From NCBI GenBank assembly GCA_018136815.1, contig CM030936.1, positions 4,674,707 through 4,738,706 on the forward strand: 64,000 bases of DNA, read 5' to 3'. A program made the translations under genes and the position numbers. The notes below the pieces were generated by a model. The model did not search any database and was not told the origin of the DNA. It saw nothing but the letters and a program-made list of their open reading frames with translations. Source of the DNA: Isochrysis galbana. Lineage: Eukaryota > Haptophyta > Isochrysidales > Isochrysidaceae. Every line of letters starts with the position of its first letter. The stretch's first letter is position 1. Positions 10,788 through 22,028 of the stretch are shown here, one piece after another.

Positions 10788-12054
10788 CTGACGACAGGAC
10801 GACGGACAGAGACACCAAAAAAACACTCCGACTCTCGCCCCACGACTTTCTCACATAACTCGACTGAAATCGAAATCAAACCCAAACAGTCCGTTCAGAC
10901 GACAACGGACGACGATCAAAGGGCGATCTGTCGGCGATCTCGTCTGGAAGGGGAATCGCACCATAACGACGGAAGTAAGGGGCGATCCTGCCGCGCAGGA
11001 TTCCAAGAGACCTATCGAATAAGACGAAAGAAGTGCGATGGGCCTCAGGGGGAGATACGAAGAGGTCGCAAATTAAAATTAAAGCTGATTGCCCCCAGTA
11101 GCATATGAAGAAACGCATGGAAGATAGCAAATTAAACCTATTTGCGAGGCGCCTGGGAGGATAATAAAACAACTGAGCGTCAGTACCACTACTCTCACTA
11201 GCCCGGTACCAACACGACAGCCCTCAGCGCACCTGCCCGTACACCTTGGCGCGTGCTGTTGACACGGATACATACTCCTATGCACCCCTCCAAATCTCCC
11301 CCTGCCTCTCCCTCGCTGGCGCTCCTGGGCCTCAGGGGCCCCACTCTGCACCTGTCTGCCTGTCGAACAGGGGGGGAGGGGGGGTTGGAGCGATGGGCAG
11401 GCCACAACAGGCCAGGACGCGCGAGGCAAGCGAGCCTGCCAGGGAGAGAGTGGGTCAGCAGAGGAGTGGGCTCCTAGCAAGCTATCAGGCGTGCCAGGAG
11501 CATGGGTGGTTCCTCCCCCATGGCAGGGGAGGAGTGGAGAGAGAGGGGGGCTCGTGCCCCCCCATGGGCGAACTAAGTATAAACTGAGTTGACAGAGATT
11601 CAAAATTAGATAAGCTAGAATACAAAACTGCACGTAAACATAAAATAAAAATGGTCCTCTTTCGATGGAACGCGACATGAGATCCCCGCCTCCCGCCGCT
11701 GCCTAGCACCAGCATCCGTATAGCATCAGCAGGCCCACTCGATATGATCTGGGCCTATCGAACATCGGACGAGCATGCGAATGAGATCTCGATCTCCGCA
11801 TTGTGTACCGTCTCACGTCTCATGTGATCTCTTGCTCTCTCGATCGAGAGGAGATTCCCCCGTCATCAGCGCTCCCTCGCTCCTCCCGCCCATCCGCCCC
11901 ATCCCAAACGGATGGGCGCGTGGCCACTTCCGTGGAACTTCTTCGGCCCACTCGAGGATGCCGCGCGGGGAGATCAGACGAGAGCACACGAGAACAGACG
12001 GAGATGACCGCTGCGGAGCCTCCGGCTGTCGGCAGCCGCATCCCTCTCCACCTC
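10788..12054. other. Intergenic with a SINE-like repeat copy
   Basis: Apart from the repeat at 11178-11577 the sequence has no recognisable gene. From about 11760 it leads into the CT tract upstream of the GATA gene. Confidence 0.5.
11178..11577 (-). mobile_element. Diverged short copy of the SINE-like family
   Basis: In minus-strand sense the 3' end matches the full copies: the segment from about 11290 down to 11178 includes the complements of CACCTGCCCGTACACCTTGG and CACTAGCCCGGTACC. The 5' end near 11577 shows a diverged version of the head (TTTATACTTAG, then a G/C run, then CCCCCCTCTC). The interior is shorter than in the 925-bp copies. Confidence 0.6.
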
Positions 12055-12905
<851 letters not shown>

Positions 12906-12955
12906 CGCTCGCTCGCTCACTCACTGGGGATCTGGTGGGCCGAAAGGCGTGCAGC

Positions 12956-14794
12956 ATGTCAGAATCAAGCGACGATGGCAAGGATCACTTTGCTTTCCGT
13001 AGGCACACTGAGGAGTTCAGAGGCCTCACACTGGCAGAGGATCAGGTTGCAGCGCTCAGCGCCTGCTCTCAGCCGTTTGATCCAGTCCCTGGGCAAGTCT
13101 CCCAGACAATCGAGGTAGGCGGGCCGTCATACATGTCATCGGACTGCCGCTTCTTTGCCGTGCAGCCAATGCCCTACCCTGCCACCGCATTCGTTGGCGG
13201 TGCAGCTCATCAGCGCTTCTTGATGTCCGGCTGCGCCGACACCGTCTCGGTGGATTCTGCGACTGCTGTGGAGATGGAACGTTTCCCCGAGGCCCGCCGG
13301 CGTAGACAGATCCGTGCATGGGCCTTGCCGAGCTCGGCCGATCCTGCTTACGTCGCCTACCAGGTGCCGGTGCGCTCGTCTGCCGGCAGGAGCCAGGAAC
13401 TTCTACATGCACCGATTCAGCAAGGGGTGCTCCGGGCAGATCTCCCGCAGATGGTCTCCGTCGCTGCTTCCAATGACCAACGACGTGCGGGACGCTTCGG
13501 GCGCGCGCACACGGCTGGCACTCCGATGCCGAGGCGAATCGCTGGTGCGCAGCTGGCGCTTCCAGGTGGCGAGCAGTCAGCGACGCACTCAGGTTCGCCT
13601 TGTACGCAGCATGCCATTAGCCAGAGACAACAAGGCCCAGTGCCGGCAGTCCTCATGCCTCAAACTCGGCTCCCCTTCAGCCTGCGTTCGCCGCATACTC
13701 CTGCCGGAGCTTCCGTTGGTACCTCTTCTTTGCCACCAGTGCCTCAATCTGCTTCATTGTCGTCGCCCTCTCCCGGAGCTCCCGCCACTAGCTTGCAAAC
13801 GAAGTCACAGCGAAAGAGGCCTCACCGCACTTCTTCAGGCCGCTGTTGTGAAGAGTGCGGGGCGACGGAGACCCCAAAGTGGAGAATGGCCGGCCGGTTG
13901 TGCAATGCATGCGGCCTGCACGCTCGCAAGAAGAAAACGAAGGAGATGAAGAAGACAGCGACCGAGCTGCTCGAGCGCTCTAGCTTTGATGCGCACACCA
14001 GCAACCCGCTGTTCTCCTCCGCGTGGTCATTGCCACCTTCAATGCCGTTGCAGATGCCAGTCGCCGTCGCGCTCGCACAACCACTGGGGGCCGAGCCGGA
14101 TCCGTCGTTGGCGGATTCTGAAGCCGCTGGCGTGGCAGGTCCTTCTCACTTCCATCTTGCCTCGCCTGCGCGATGGCCTCATCCGTCGGTGCAAAGGGGC
14201 TCGTCGCCAAATGCCGCCATCTCGGCAGCTCGGCACCACATAGCCGACGAGTTCCGGCGTACCGATGTTCCAACACCAAGAGGTGGAAGCCTTCGAGTCG
14301 AGGTGGCGCAGCAGACTGAGCCCACCAGCTCCCAAACATTTGGCGAGCACGGCCATGGAAATATGAGCGTTGCCGGATGTAGATCAACAGATTTCGTGCA
14401 GCAGAGCAAGGATGACAAGTTCTCGGAGGAGCCGCGATGTGAAGAGCTATTTCAGAGCACCCTGCCCGATGACGTCTACTTGGGCTCGCCACACAAATCC
14501 AACCAGGCAGAAGAGTTTCACCGCAATTTACTCCGTGAGGCAAGCCCAATTCTGCTGGATGCGCCGCACAACGCGGAGCGCTTCCACCACAGCCAGTTTG
14601 CAGATGACTGCCCGGGTGCGTCAAATGCCTCATGCAACGGAGAGGACTTGCACCAAAGCCCCTTGGAAGACGATTGCCCGGCAATGTCGGACCTATCGCG
14701 CAATGATGAGCAACTTCGAAGCAGTTATATACACGTCGACGACTGCCCAGGCCTAGAATTGGCTGCCTTCGAGGAGCTCGAGCCCCGCGTCTAA
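12956..14794 (+). CDS. GATA-type zinc-finger transcription factor
   Basis: An intronless 612-aa frame. I chose the Met at 12956 because everything upstream in frame is CT-microsatellite translation. One zinc finger at residues 298-319 reads C-x2-C-x14-C-x2-C (CEECGATETPKWRMAGRLCNAC), followed by GLHARKKKTKEMKK, the usual basic DNA-binding tail of GATA fingers. ETPKWR and CNACGL are diagnostic. The loop between Cys pairs is 14 residues, shorter than the usual 17-18, because the PxG segment is missing. The N-terminal half is low-complexity Ser/Pro/Ala/Gln. The C-terminal third has three degenerate acidic repeats ending DDCPG, DDCPA and DDCPG. Probable role: sequence-specific nuclear regulator binding GATA-like sites; targets unknown. 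Confidence 0.85.
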   Translation: MSESSDDGKDHFAFRRHTEEFRGLTLAEDQVAALSACSQPFDPVPGQVSQTIEVGGPSYMSSDCRFFAVQPMPYPATAFVGGAAHQRFLMSGCADTVSVDSATAVEMERFPEARRRRQIRAWALPSSADPAYVAYQVPVRSSAGRSQELLHAPIQQGVLRADLPQMVSVAASNDQRRAGRFGRAHTAGTPMPRRIAGAQLALPGGEQSATHSGSPCTQHAISQRQQGPVPAVLMPQTRLPFSLRSPHTPAGASVGTSSLPPVPQSASLSSPSPGAPATSLQTKSQRKRPHRTSSGRCCEECGATETPKWRMAGRLCNACGLHARKKKTKEMKKTATELLERSSFDAHTSNPLFSSAWSLPPSMPLQMPVAVALAQPLGAEPDPSLADSEAAGVAGPSHFHLASPARWPHPSVQRGSSPNAAISAARHHIADEFRRTDVPTPRGGSLRVEVAQQTEPTSSQTFGEHGHGNMSVAGCRSTDFVQQSKDDKFSEEPRCEELFQSTLPDDVYLGSPHKSNQAEEFHRNLLREASPILLDAPHNAERFHHSQFADDCPGASNASCNGEDLHQSPLEDDCPAMSDLSRNDEQLRSSYIHVDDCPGLELAAFEELEPRV

Positions 14795-15920
14795 ACACGC
14801 GATGAGGCAGAAGTCAACGGATCGGACGACCTCGACGTGAGCGGCCTCAATCAATGGAATCTGATGGCTTAGGATCTTTGGACGAGATTATTCAACGCAT
14901 CTGCTTGAGCACTCCTGAGCTCATCAGCATACAAGGAAGTTTCACCTTCGGCTTATCGGCCACCGTCGCGAGTTGGCGTTTTGAATGCCCCATCGGGCCC
15001 GGGACCATGTGCAAACCATACCGACCGACCTCCGTATGATAGCATAACGCTAGGTGTGGGGTGTATTTCTGATGTAGACAGACAACAAAAGCGCTCCCCT
15101 GGCAAAGGCTGGGATAGGCTTTGCGCATCACAAACGCTTTGCACCACATCTTCTTTGTAATCGATGGAAATGATCAAATTCGGCGCAAGGAGCAAACCCT
15201 GCCGTTCACCGCCATGCTTGCTAGCGGCTTGTGTCGCAGGCAAGAGAGACGATTAAACGAAATTCTTTCAGCTTTCGAGATTGCTAGGGTGCAGATCATC
15301 TGTGCACGGGGCCTTGTGTACTCGCGATAGGGAGAAGCATCATTGGCTTTTATCAGCCGCTTGCCATCGCGCTTGTGCCTCAGCCCACAATCGCAATCGA
15401 TGTGTGTTTCCCATTGCATGCACTGCCCTTCCGTACGTGGATAGTCCTTCCACCGTCGTCACGCCCGTCAACATTGCTGCTATGTGTGAAATTGTGCGTG
15501 CCTCTTCACGGTCGTGTGTCGCAAAGCTTACTGGAGCGACGCTACGAGGACTTTGGGTGCGACGTGTTCTGGACCGTCATCCTCAAGAAAGCGCAAGGGC
15601 CAAGGGTTCGACGAGCCAATCCGGGCATCAGGGTGCGAAGCGCCCAGGCCATGAGCCATGAACGAGCATGATGCATGTAGAGTCGCCGTGCATGTAGATA
15701 GGAGCCGTCATCCTGCCTGTTTCAATCCGTCGAATTGTGATCTGTACGTATGTAAGCGTGCTTGTGCTTTCGAATGCCATGCATGGATGTGGAGTGTTGT
15801 TGGTTGCGATTGATCGATGCTGTATGTAGCGATAGGAGCTGGAAGGAGGGTCTTGTTCTAATTCGTATAGGTAGGGCCCTACAACAAGTACGCGCTTAAA
15901 AAATCTCCCAAGTATCCCCG
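14795..15920. other. Intergenic, unassigned open frames
   Basis: Downstream of the GATA gene. Short frames (for example 15121-15330 and 15378-15671 on +) look moderately protein-like, but show no domain and no clear splice connection to each other. I leave them unassigned. Confidence 0.4.
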
Positions 15921-15924
15921 CTAC

Positions 15925-16372
15925 ATGTGTGGCATGGGTGAGCTTTCCACCCCCTCCGTCCACTCCACAACCACCCTCGCCTCCTCCCCCTTCGGCTCAA
16001 CCACCACCCTCTCCACCTCCGTCAACTCCACCAGCGCCGTCGCCTCCTCGCCCTTCAACTTCACCGCCTTCGCCTCCTCCTCCCTCAACTCATCTCCGCC
16101 CCCGCCGTTGCCTCCGCCGCCACCCTTGCCACCTCCTCCATCGACTCCACCACCACCATCTAATCCTCCGCCGTCCACTTCACCGCCGCCATCAGCTCTT
16201 CCTCTGTCAACTCGACCATCTTCCCTCCGCCTTCAACTCCACCACCGCCTTCGCCTCCTCCTGCCTCAACTCCACCATCTTCCCCCCGCCGTCAACACCG
16301 CCGCCGCCGCCACCTCCTCCTCCATCTCTCCCCCCGCCGTCAACTCCACCACCAGCTTCACCTCAGAGGTGA
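15925..16372 (+). repeat. Degenerate Pro/Ser-encoding minisatellite
   Basis: Built on variants of TCAACTCCACCACC, giving Pro/Ser-rich translations (PPPPSTPPPPSNPP) in one frame and Ser/Thr/Phe in another. No single frame is clean from end to end, and no signal peptide is visible. It may be a decayed hydroxyproline-rich-glycoprotein-like exon, or simply a repeat leading into the helicase promoter. Confidence 0.5.
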
Positions 16373-16531
16373 GAGAGGGAGAGAGGTTTGAGAGAAGAGA
16401 GAGGTTAGAGAGAGAGAGGTGGAGAGAGAGAGGTAAGAGAGACAGGTAAGAGAGAGAGGTTAGAGAGCTTAGGGAGAGGTTAGAGAGAGGTTAGAGAGAG
16501 AGAGGTTAGAGAGAAGAGAAGAGGAGAGGCG
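16373..16531. repeat. GA-rich tract abutting the DEAD-box gene
   Basis: GAGAGAGGTTAGAGAGA-type repeats run straight into the helicase ATG at 16532. Confidence 0.9.
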
Positions 16532-18193
16532 ATGGGCCGCACGGTGCGTCGGCCTCGCGGCAAGCGGCGTCGGCACGAATTTGCGGCTTCTGACGCATCG
16601 TGCGAGAATGCCTGCGCGTCCCTCGTGAGACGGATGGGCTACTCCCCCTCTCCTTTCCAGCGCGCCGTCTGGCGCGCCGCAGGGGAAGGCAGAGACGTGC
16701 TCTGCATCGCTCCGACCGGAAGCGGAAAGACATTTGCTCTTGCTCTACCTCCTCTCTCTCTCTCCTCGGGCTGGGACGCGGGCGCAGGGCCTCGCGCGCT
16801 CTACTTGGTGCCAACGCGAGAGTTGGCCGCGCAAGTCTACGCCGTCTGCGCCCAGGGGATGGCTTCCTGCGGGCTTCGGATCTCTGCAGTGTATGGAGGT
16901 GAGAGCTTTGGAGCGCAGAGGAGGGAGGCAGAGGGCGCGGGCATGCTCGTGGCCACGCCGGGGCGGCTACTCGATCTGATGGGAATGCAAGATAAGAGCA
17001 GCACACCCGCAGGTCGGGCACCGAAGCGGCCGCTCGAGCCGCTTGGGGTGGCCAGTGTGCGATATGTCGCAATCGACGAGGCCGACAAGATGCTCTCAAT
17101 GGGCTTGCGCCAACAGGTCGAGGCGATCTGCAGTGCTGTGAGGCCTGCGCGCCAGCTCGTGTTCGCCACCGCCACCGCCACCGCCGAACTCCTCACGCTC
17201 TCCACCGCCCTGCAGCGCGATCCGCTAACGGTCACGCCTGAGAGCATGGGCGGGGCAGTTGCAGATGGCAAGCTGCAAGTCGCTGACGGGCAAGAGAGCG
17301 CCATGATGGACAGTAGTGAGGCCACAGCTGACCGGCGAGTTGGCAGTCGGCCGGGCCCGATTGAGAGCCAGGATGCGGCCGAGGAGGCGCTGCTGCCCAC
17401 TGTCCCACCTAGCATCACGCAGCACGTGTGGGTGGTCGCGGAGCACAAGAAACCCCGTCGGCTATTGCGGCTGCTCCAGTCGTTGCAGCCCGATGTGGCC
17501 GAGAGCGCGCTGCCGCACCGCGTCATCGTCTTTGCCAATACCTCCAAAGGAGTCCTCTTCATCTGCGGGCTGCTGGCCCGGCACGGTCACCGAGCGGCGG
17601 CGCTGGTCGGATCGATGGAACAGCGGGACCGGCAGCAGACGCTCGAGCAGTTCCGATCTGGATTGATGCCTGTCCTTGTCGCCACCGATGTGGCTGCACG
17701 GGGCCTCGACATTGAGGGGCTGCGCACAGTCGTCTGCTGGGACGCCGGGAGTAATCTTGCCCAGTACGTGCACCGTGTCGGCCGATGCGGCCGACAAGGC
17801 GCGAAAGGGACCTCATACGCCTTCTTCTCGCGCAAGCTGAAGCCACTCGCGCCCGCACTCGTGCGCCTGCTCGAGGCGTCAGGGCAAAAGGTCGAGGCGT
17901 TGTTGCGAGAGCTGGCCGAAGAGGGCTGTGCGGAGGGCTGCGCACGCGACAACTCCGACGCGGACGAAGAGGGGCACAACACAGAGGCGATACTGCCCGA
18001 CGCCGAGGCCAAAGCGGATGAGGACCCGACGCCAAAAGCAAACGCCGAGGAAGATCGCTTCGATGTGCAGGCGAGTGCTTGGCTGCTGCGTAAGATGGTG
18101 AGTCCCATTACGGGAGTTGCGGCAACTTTTGTCACGGACGGCTTCAGTGGGTCTCGGGAGAAGATGAAGAAAGGGAAGAAGCAGCGCAAATAG
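16532..18193 (+). CDS. DEAD-box ATP-dependent RNA helicase
   Basis: An intronless 553-aa RNA helicase. Motifs in order: FQRAVW region (42-47, Q-motif-like); I APTGSGKT (60-67); Ia PTRELA (94-99); Ib TPGR (142-145); II DEAD (182-185); III region ATATAT (212-217) where SAT is usual; IV VIVFAN (331-336); V ATDVAARGLD (384-393); VI HRVGRCGR (414-421), where the usual Thr is Cys. The C-terminus is acidic, then Lys-rich (KMKKGKKQRK), as in nucleolar or ribosome-assembly helicases. A roughly 60-residue variable linker (about 235-295) separates the two RecA domains. The basic N-terminus (RRPRGKRRRH) could be a nuclear signal. Orthology within the DEAD-box family cannot be fixed by eye. The start follows directly on a (GA)n tract. 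Confidence 0.93.
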   Translation: MGRTVRRPRGKRRRHEFAASDASCENACASLVRRMGYSPSPFQRAVWRAAGEGRDVLCIAPTGSGKTFALALPPLSLSSGWDAGAGPRALYLVPTRELAAQVYAVCAQGMASCGLRISAVYGGESFGAQRREAEGAGMLVATPGRLLDLMGMQDKSSTPAGRAPKRPLEPLGVASVRYVAIDEADKMLSMGLRQQVEAICSAVRPARQLVFATATATAELLTLSTALQRDPLTVTPESMGGAVADGKLQVADGQESAMMDSSEATADRRVGSRPGPIESQDAAEEALLPTVPPSITQHVWVVAEHKKPRRLLRLLQSLQPDVAESALPHRVIVFANTSKGVLFICGLLARHGHRAAALVGSMEQRDRQQTLEQFRSGLMPVLVATDVAARGLDIEGLRTVVCWDAGSNLAQYVHRVGRCGRQGAKGTSYAFFSRKLKPLAPALVRLLEASGQKVEALLRELAEEGCAEGCARDNSDADEEGHNTEAILPDAEAKADEDPTPKANAEEDRFDVQASAWLLRKMVSPITGVAATFVTDGFSGSREKMKKGKKQRK

Positions 18194-18518
18194 GAGGTGC
18201 GGCCTCCAGAGGTCGGGAGCGATGGCGAGGCAGTAGACTTGGTGCTTGCCAACATTCGGACGTCGAGCCCGCTTAGTCGTGCTAAAGCTTCCCAATTCTT
18301 CGCCGTTCGGAAGCTCTGGATCGGGCTGGGTCAAGGTATAGGGAATGAGGTTAGAGATAGCGTGAGTACCGCAAAGTGACCACTGCAGCTTCTATTCACC
18401 TCATCATATTATAGCGGGGCGTTGGGCGTGTGGTCAGTAGGCGTTAGGAGGATGTGTGCATATGTGCAACATCATATGCCATATGCGTTGTATGCAATTT
18501 TTTTTGTGATTGACCTCT
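18194..18518. other. Intergenic, 3' flank of helicase
   Basis: No coding or structural signal beyond an AT-rich run near 18495-18505, just before the retroelement leader. Confidence 0.5.
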
Positions 18519-18520
18519 CG

Positions 18521-19866
18521 AACTATCGTTAAAACGATAGGGTCATGGAGCGCGCGCCGCCTCCCTCCCTCGCTGCCGCCGCCCTCGCTGAGATGGACGA
18601 ACTGCTGATGGACACCCGACACCACGCTGTCGCCGAAGAGACCGCGCCCAGACGACACGCCCAGCCAGGTGGGCACAGGAGCCGCTACACCACGCCACCG
18701 CATCACCGCGAACAGCGCACGCACAGACCTCATGGTGACCACCATGCTGGACCACAACACTCACCTCACCTTCCACAGCCACACCCACCACACTCCACCA
18801 GCGGGACACTCCAATAGGGAAGGCCTCCGGGCCTGGCCCCTACACTGCCGCGGTACCGCCCTCCGTGCTCGTGCACGAGGGGCCGGCCCGGCGCCATCAA
18901 AAGCCCAGCCCCTCTGAGGGTTGGCACACCTTTTGCAATACGTATTGTAGTGTTCTCTGCTGGACCCAAAAGATGGGAGCGTCGGAAACAACGAGTGCTG
19001 GCCACGGACGGAGACGACAAGATCGACAAGAAAACCACCATGTACGCGACGATATCCGCTAACCTATCGATACATGGCAGAACGAAGGTGGCGAACTTTC
19101 TCGTATACTCCATACCAAGATATTGGCTGCAAACGCTAGCGGCCCCAAGATCATTCCACGCGTCGGTGAAAAAATGCGTAGACAGACTACTGTGGGGCAC
19201 AAAGTCACCCGCTTTACGCCCAGGGCGGATAGAGACAGGAAGGACGTCATCATCGACAACCTATTCATATTCCCGAAAGGAAACGCCCCGAAGTCACTGT
19301 GCACACTATATCTACTAGCGTGGAGATATATCATCACGGATTTCTATAGAATACACTACGACGGGGTATAGAGTTGTCAGAGGAATCAATTCTAATAAGA
19401 GTAATAGAAAGATACACCACGCTAAGCAAAGCACTACTCTATGCACAAAACACCGACTCGGCGAGAACGGCCCAGGCGGGAATGGGACGGAAACCCAAAA
19501 AGAGAATAGATATTAGCGACTTGAGACCCGTGTACACATTAAACGACAAAAACGGGCTGAAACCCAGCGAGGAGCTAGCTGAGCTGGCCACCAAGCTGGG
19601 GATAGCACACGCTGTCGAAGGGGCCAGGGAATAACACAACAATGGCGATGGAGCAACGTACACGTCACACAGACAGACAAAAAAGAGGCGTACACGGTGT
19701 ACACGCAACCGATACAGACCATAAGCCCAACAAGCACCCAAGTGGGCACGAGGGACAACAACTCGGAACAAAAGGCCTGCCCAAACCCCAAACCCACACT
19801 CCAAACCAGGCCTTAGGTAGTGCACCGAGGCCGGACCCTGGAAACCGAAAAAAAAGGAATAAAGGG
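18521..19866 (+). mobile_element. Internally deleted non-LTR retrotransposon copy
   Basis: Starts with hairpin AACTATCGTTAAAACGATAG and ATGGAGCGCGC (ATG 18545), giving an ORF1-like frame that ends at 18815. At about 19040-19200 it encodes LSIHGRTKVANFLVYSIPRYWLQTLAAP, the post-polymerase segment of non-LTR reverse transcriptases (LSLxGRvtvaN...Yv.qvlplP). After a frame change comes LAWRYIITDFYRIHY, shared with the copy at 40244. The final frame 19374-19634 encodes KPKKRIDISDLRPVY through IAHAVEGARE. A 3' UTR follows to the A-rich GAAAAAAAAGG at about 19850-19860. The catalytic polymerase domain is missing, so this is a deleted, frameshifted copy. Confidence 0.75.
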
Positions 19867-19869
19867 GGG

Positions 19870-22028
19870 CAGGGGAAGAGGTGGAGGGCACGTGTGCAGT
19901 GTTGCTGGACTCATGTTGTTGTGTCCCTCCTCGCGGGCTGTGATGGGTGAGGAATGCACGATTGCGCTTTCGTGGAGTGAGAGGTTGTGTGGAGTGTTGA
20001 TATGATGCCAACCATAAAGTTTGTCCCAAATTAATCGGCATAGCGGGCACGCACCTGATACTGAGAGCAGATGTACACCGGCGGCGAGCGCCCCGCGCTA
20101 CACACATGTCGCGCCATCTCGTGAAGTGTATGAGCGCTCCCTACAGTGAGTGAGTGGGAGACGAAGGAACAGAGGCAGCTGAGCAGAGGCATGGTGGGCG
20201 GTGGGCGAGGGCGTCGAGAGCTGCTCACCGGCCACGGCAGTGGTCCGGCAGTGGCAGTGGTCCAAGATAATGTGCCACCATGGCCTCGCGACTCCCTCTC
20301 CCTCCCGGTCCACCAGAGCCCCTACTCCTCTCGCCTCGCGCTATTGTCAGACTTTTGTACAGCCGTTTTGGGCCCACTCGACCTGCTGCGACGGTCGTGT
20401 GAGAACGACGCATGCGCGACGAAGCAACGCTGGCAGGGCAGTGTGCCTGCGGTTCCGTCTCACCTGTGGGAGCCCTGTGGCAGCCCGCATAGTGGCTAGG
20501 CACCGAGGACGAGAACGAGAGAATTATAACGATAATACCGAACGACGAAGAGAAGCCTAACGAGCGTCGATTCGCGAATGCGACATTTCCGCCTTCAGGC
20601 GTGGAGTGTTCATGTTAATTTATTTGCGCGCGCGGCTTTTTTCAACCTTTCTTCCACTTCTGGGGTGAGCCGCATCTTGTCTATTTTGGAAAAGCGCCAC
20701 AACTTTACTTTCCACAATACAAAGAAGAGAAGCAGGGTCAGTGCGACTCCCACTCCACCTCCAACTCCGACTCCTATAATACCCATCGCCCCGAATGCAA
20801 GTATGATTGATGCAAAGGTAATCGAGATTGATTGAGATGAACATGCCAAAGATAGGAGCCCTCATTCTCTTCAGTCGCTCCACCTCATAGTAACCATTCG
20901 TATCATACAAATAAATCCACATGGTATGCAACAAAAAAGAAATTGGACGTCTTACTTTGGATTCTTTTCGGTGGGTCGCTTGGACAGTTATTTCCACACG
21001 AGAAGCGAGAAGGATCAAAAATACTGCGAGCACAACGCCTCCGACGGGGGAGGGGGGGGGGGGGATAGGCGAATGGACGGTGTTTCCCACTTCTTGAAAT
21101 TGTCGATGCCATTGTGCACTTTGCGCCCATTCCGAGATCATAAAATGTGGTTTATGATCTCCGGCTGAGGCTCGTTAGAATTGGCTGTGATGTGCTTTTA
21201 AAGCGGCGTCGGCCGCATCACTTGATCGGCCGGCGCGGCGGAGTGGGAGGAGGGGAGCGTGGCGCGCTCCACGACCCTTTCGTTTTAGCGATAGTTAGTT
21301 AGGAGCAGCATGAGCACTCTGTCTCACGCCATGCAAGTAGCGGTTAGCCTGTCAAGAATTTTTGACATGCTGATAGCGCTTGCACCTGAGTACATCAATG
21401 TCTACGATGATCCACGTCTGTACTCATACGTGGCGTTGTGCGAATAATGCCGCCAGCCAAACAGCTCAATAGAAGGTCGGCCTATCACGGCCAACCCGCC
21501 GCAACTGGCACACAAGGAGCGAGGGGACGCGCTTTAGGGACGGGCACTACGACAGTATGAAACAACGAACGAAGTCAACACATAAAGACAGTGACGCTGT
21601 GCACGCGCGTCGAGGGCTTCGGCAGGAATAATGCGACCCCAATACTTGTACTCAAACGACGCATTGTCTTCGGCAAATGCTGTGAGAAACGCACCGACGT
21701 CGCCCCGCACCATCATGACGACAGTTAAGACGGCCCGTCATCGCCAGAACGGCACGCCTGCATGTGGCAACGACGGAAACTCAGGCACGGCACGTGCTCG
21801 TTTGAGCTGCTTACTCTAGAAGCGGACGCCGACGATGGCCCTTGCTGCGATGCGCCTCACTGTCTCGCCTCAGCGGAACGCCGGAATCAGCACGGACCGA
21901 TTCAGAGCGCGAGCCGACGGTCATTCGGTGGTGGCGTGTCAGCGTAGGGGTCACACAACCAACCCATCGCTCACTATTCAAAATGAGCCGAACTCGCCAA
22001 AGCACGCCAGCTCGGCACGCAAGCGCTA
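19870..22028. other. Intergenic, one possible small membrane protein
   Basis: No conserved gene recognised. On the minus strand at 20610-20849 one frame carries a Gly/Val/Leu-rich hydrophobic segment (GVGVALTLLLFFVLW) plus a basic tail (RLTPEVEERLKKAARANK). An overlapping minus frame upstream (to 21141) carries another hydrophobic stretch (GGVVLAVFLILLASRVEITV). They could be exons of a membrane protein, but no convincing splice joins them. Near 21268 a TTTTAGCGATAGTT stretch resembles the retroelement leader. Confidence 0.4.

Noticed and set aside
15925-16449. Extensin-like proline-rich gene
   Set aside because: The Pro-rich pattern shifts between frames and no signal peptide or SPPPP periodicity is sustained, so it looks like a decayed repeat.
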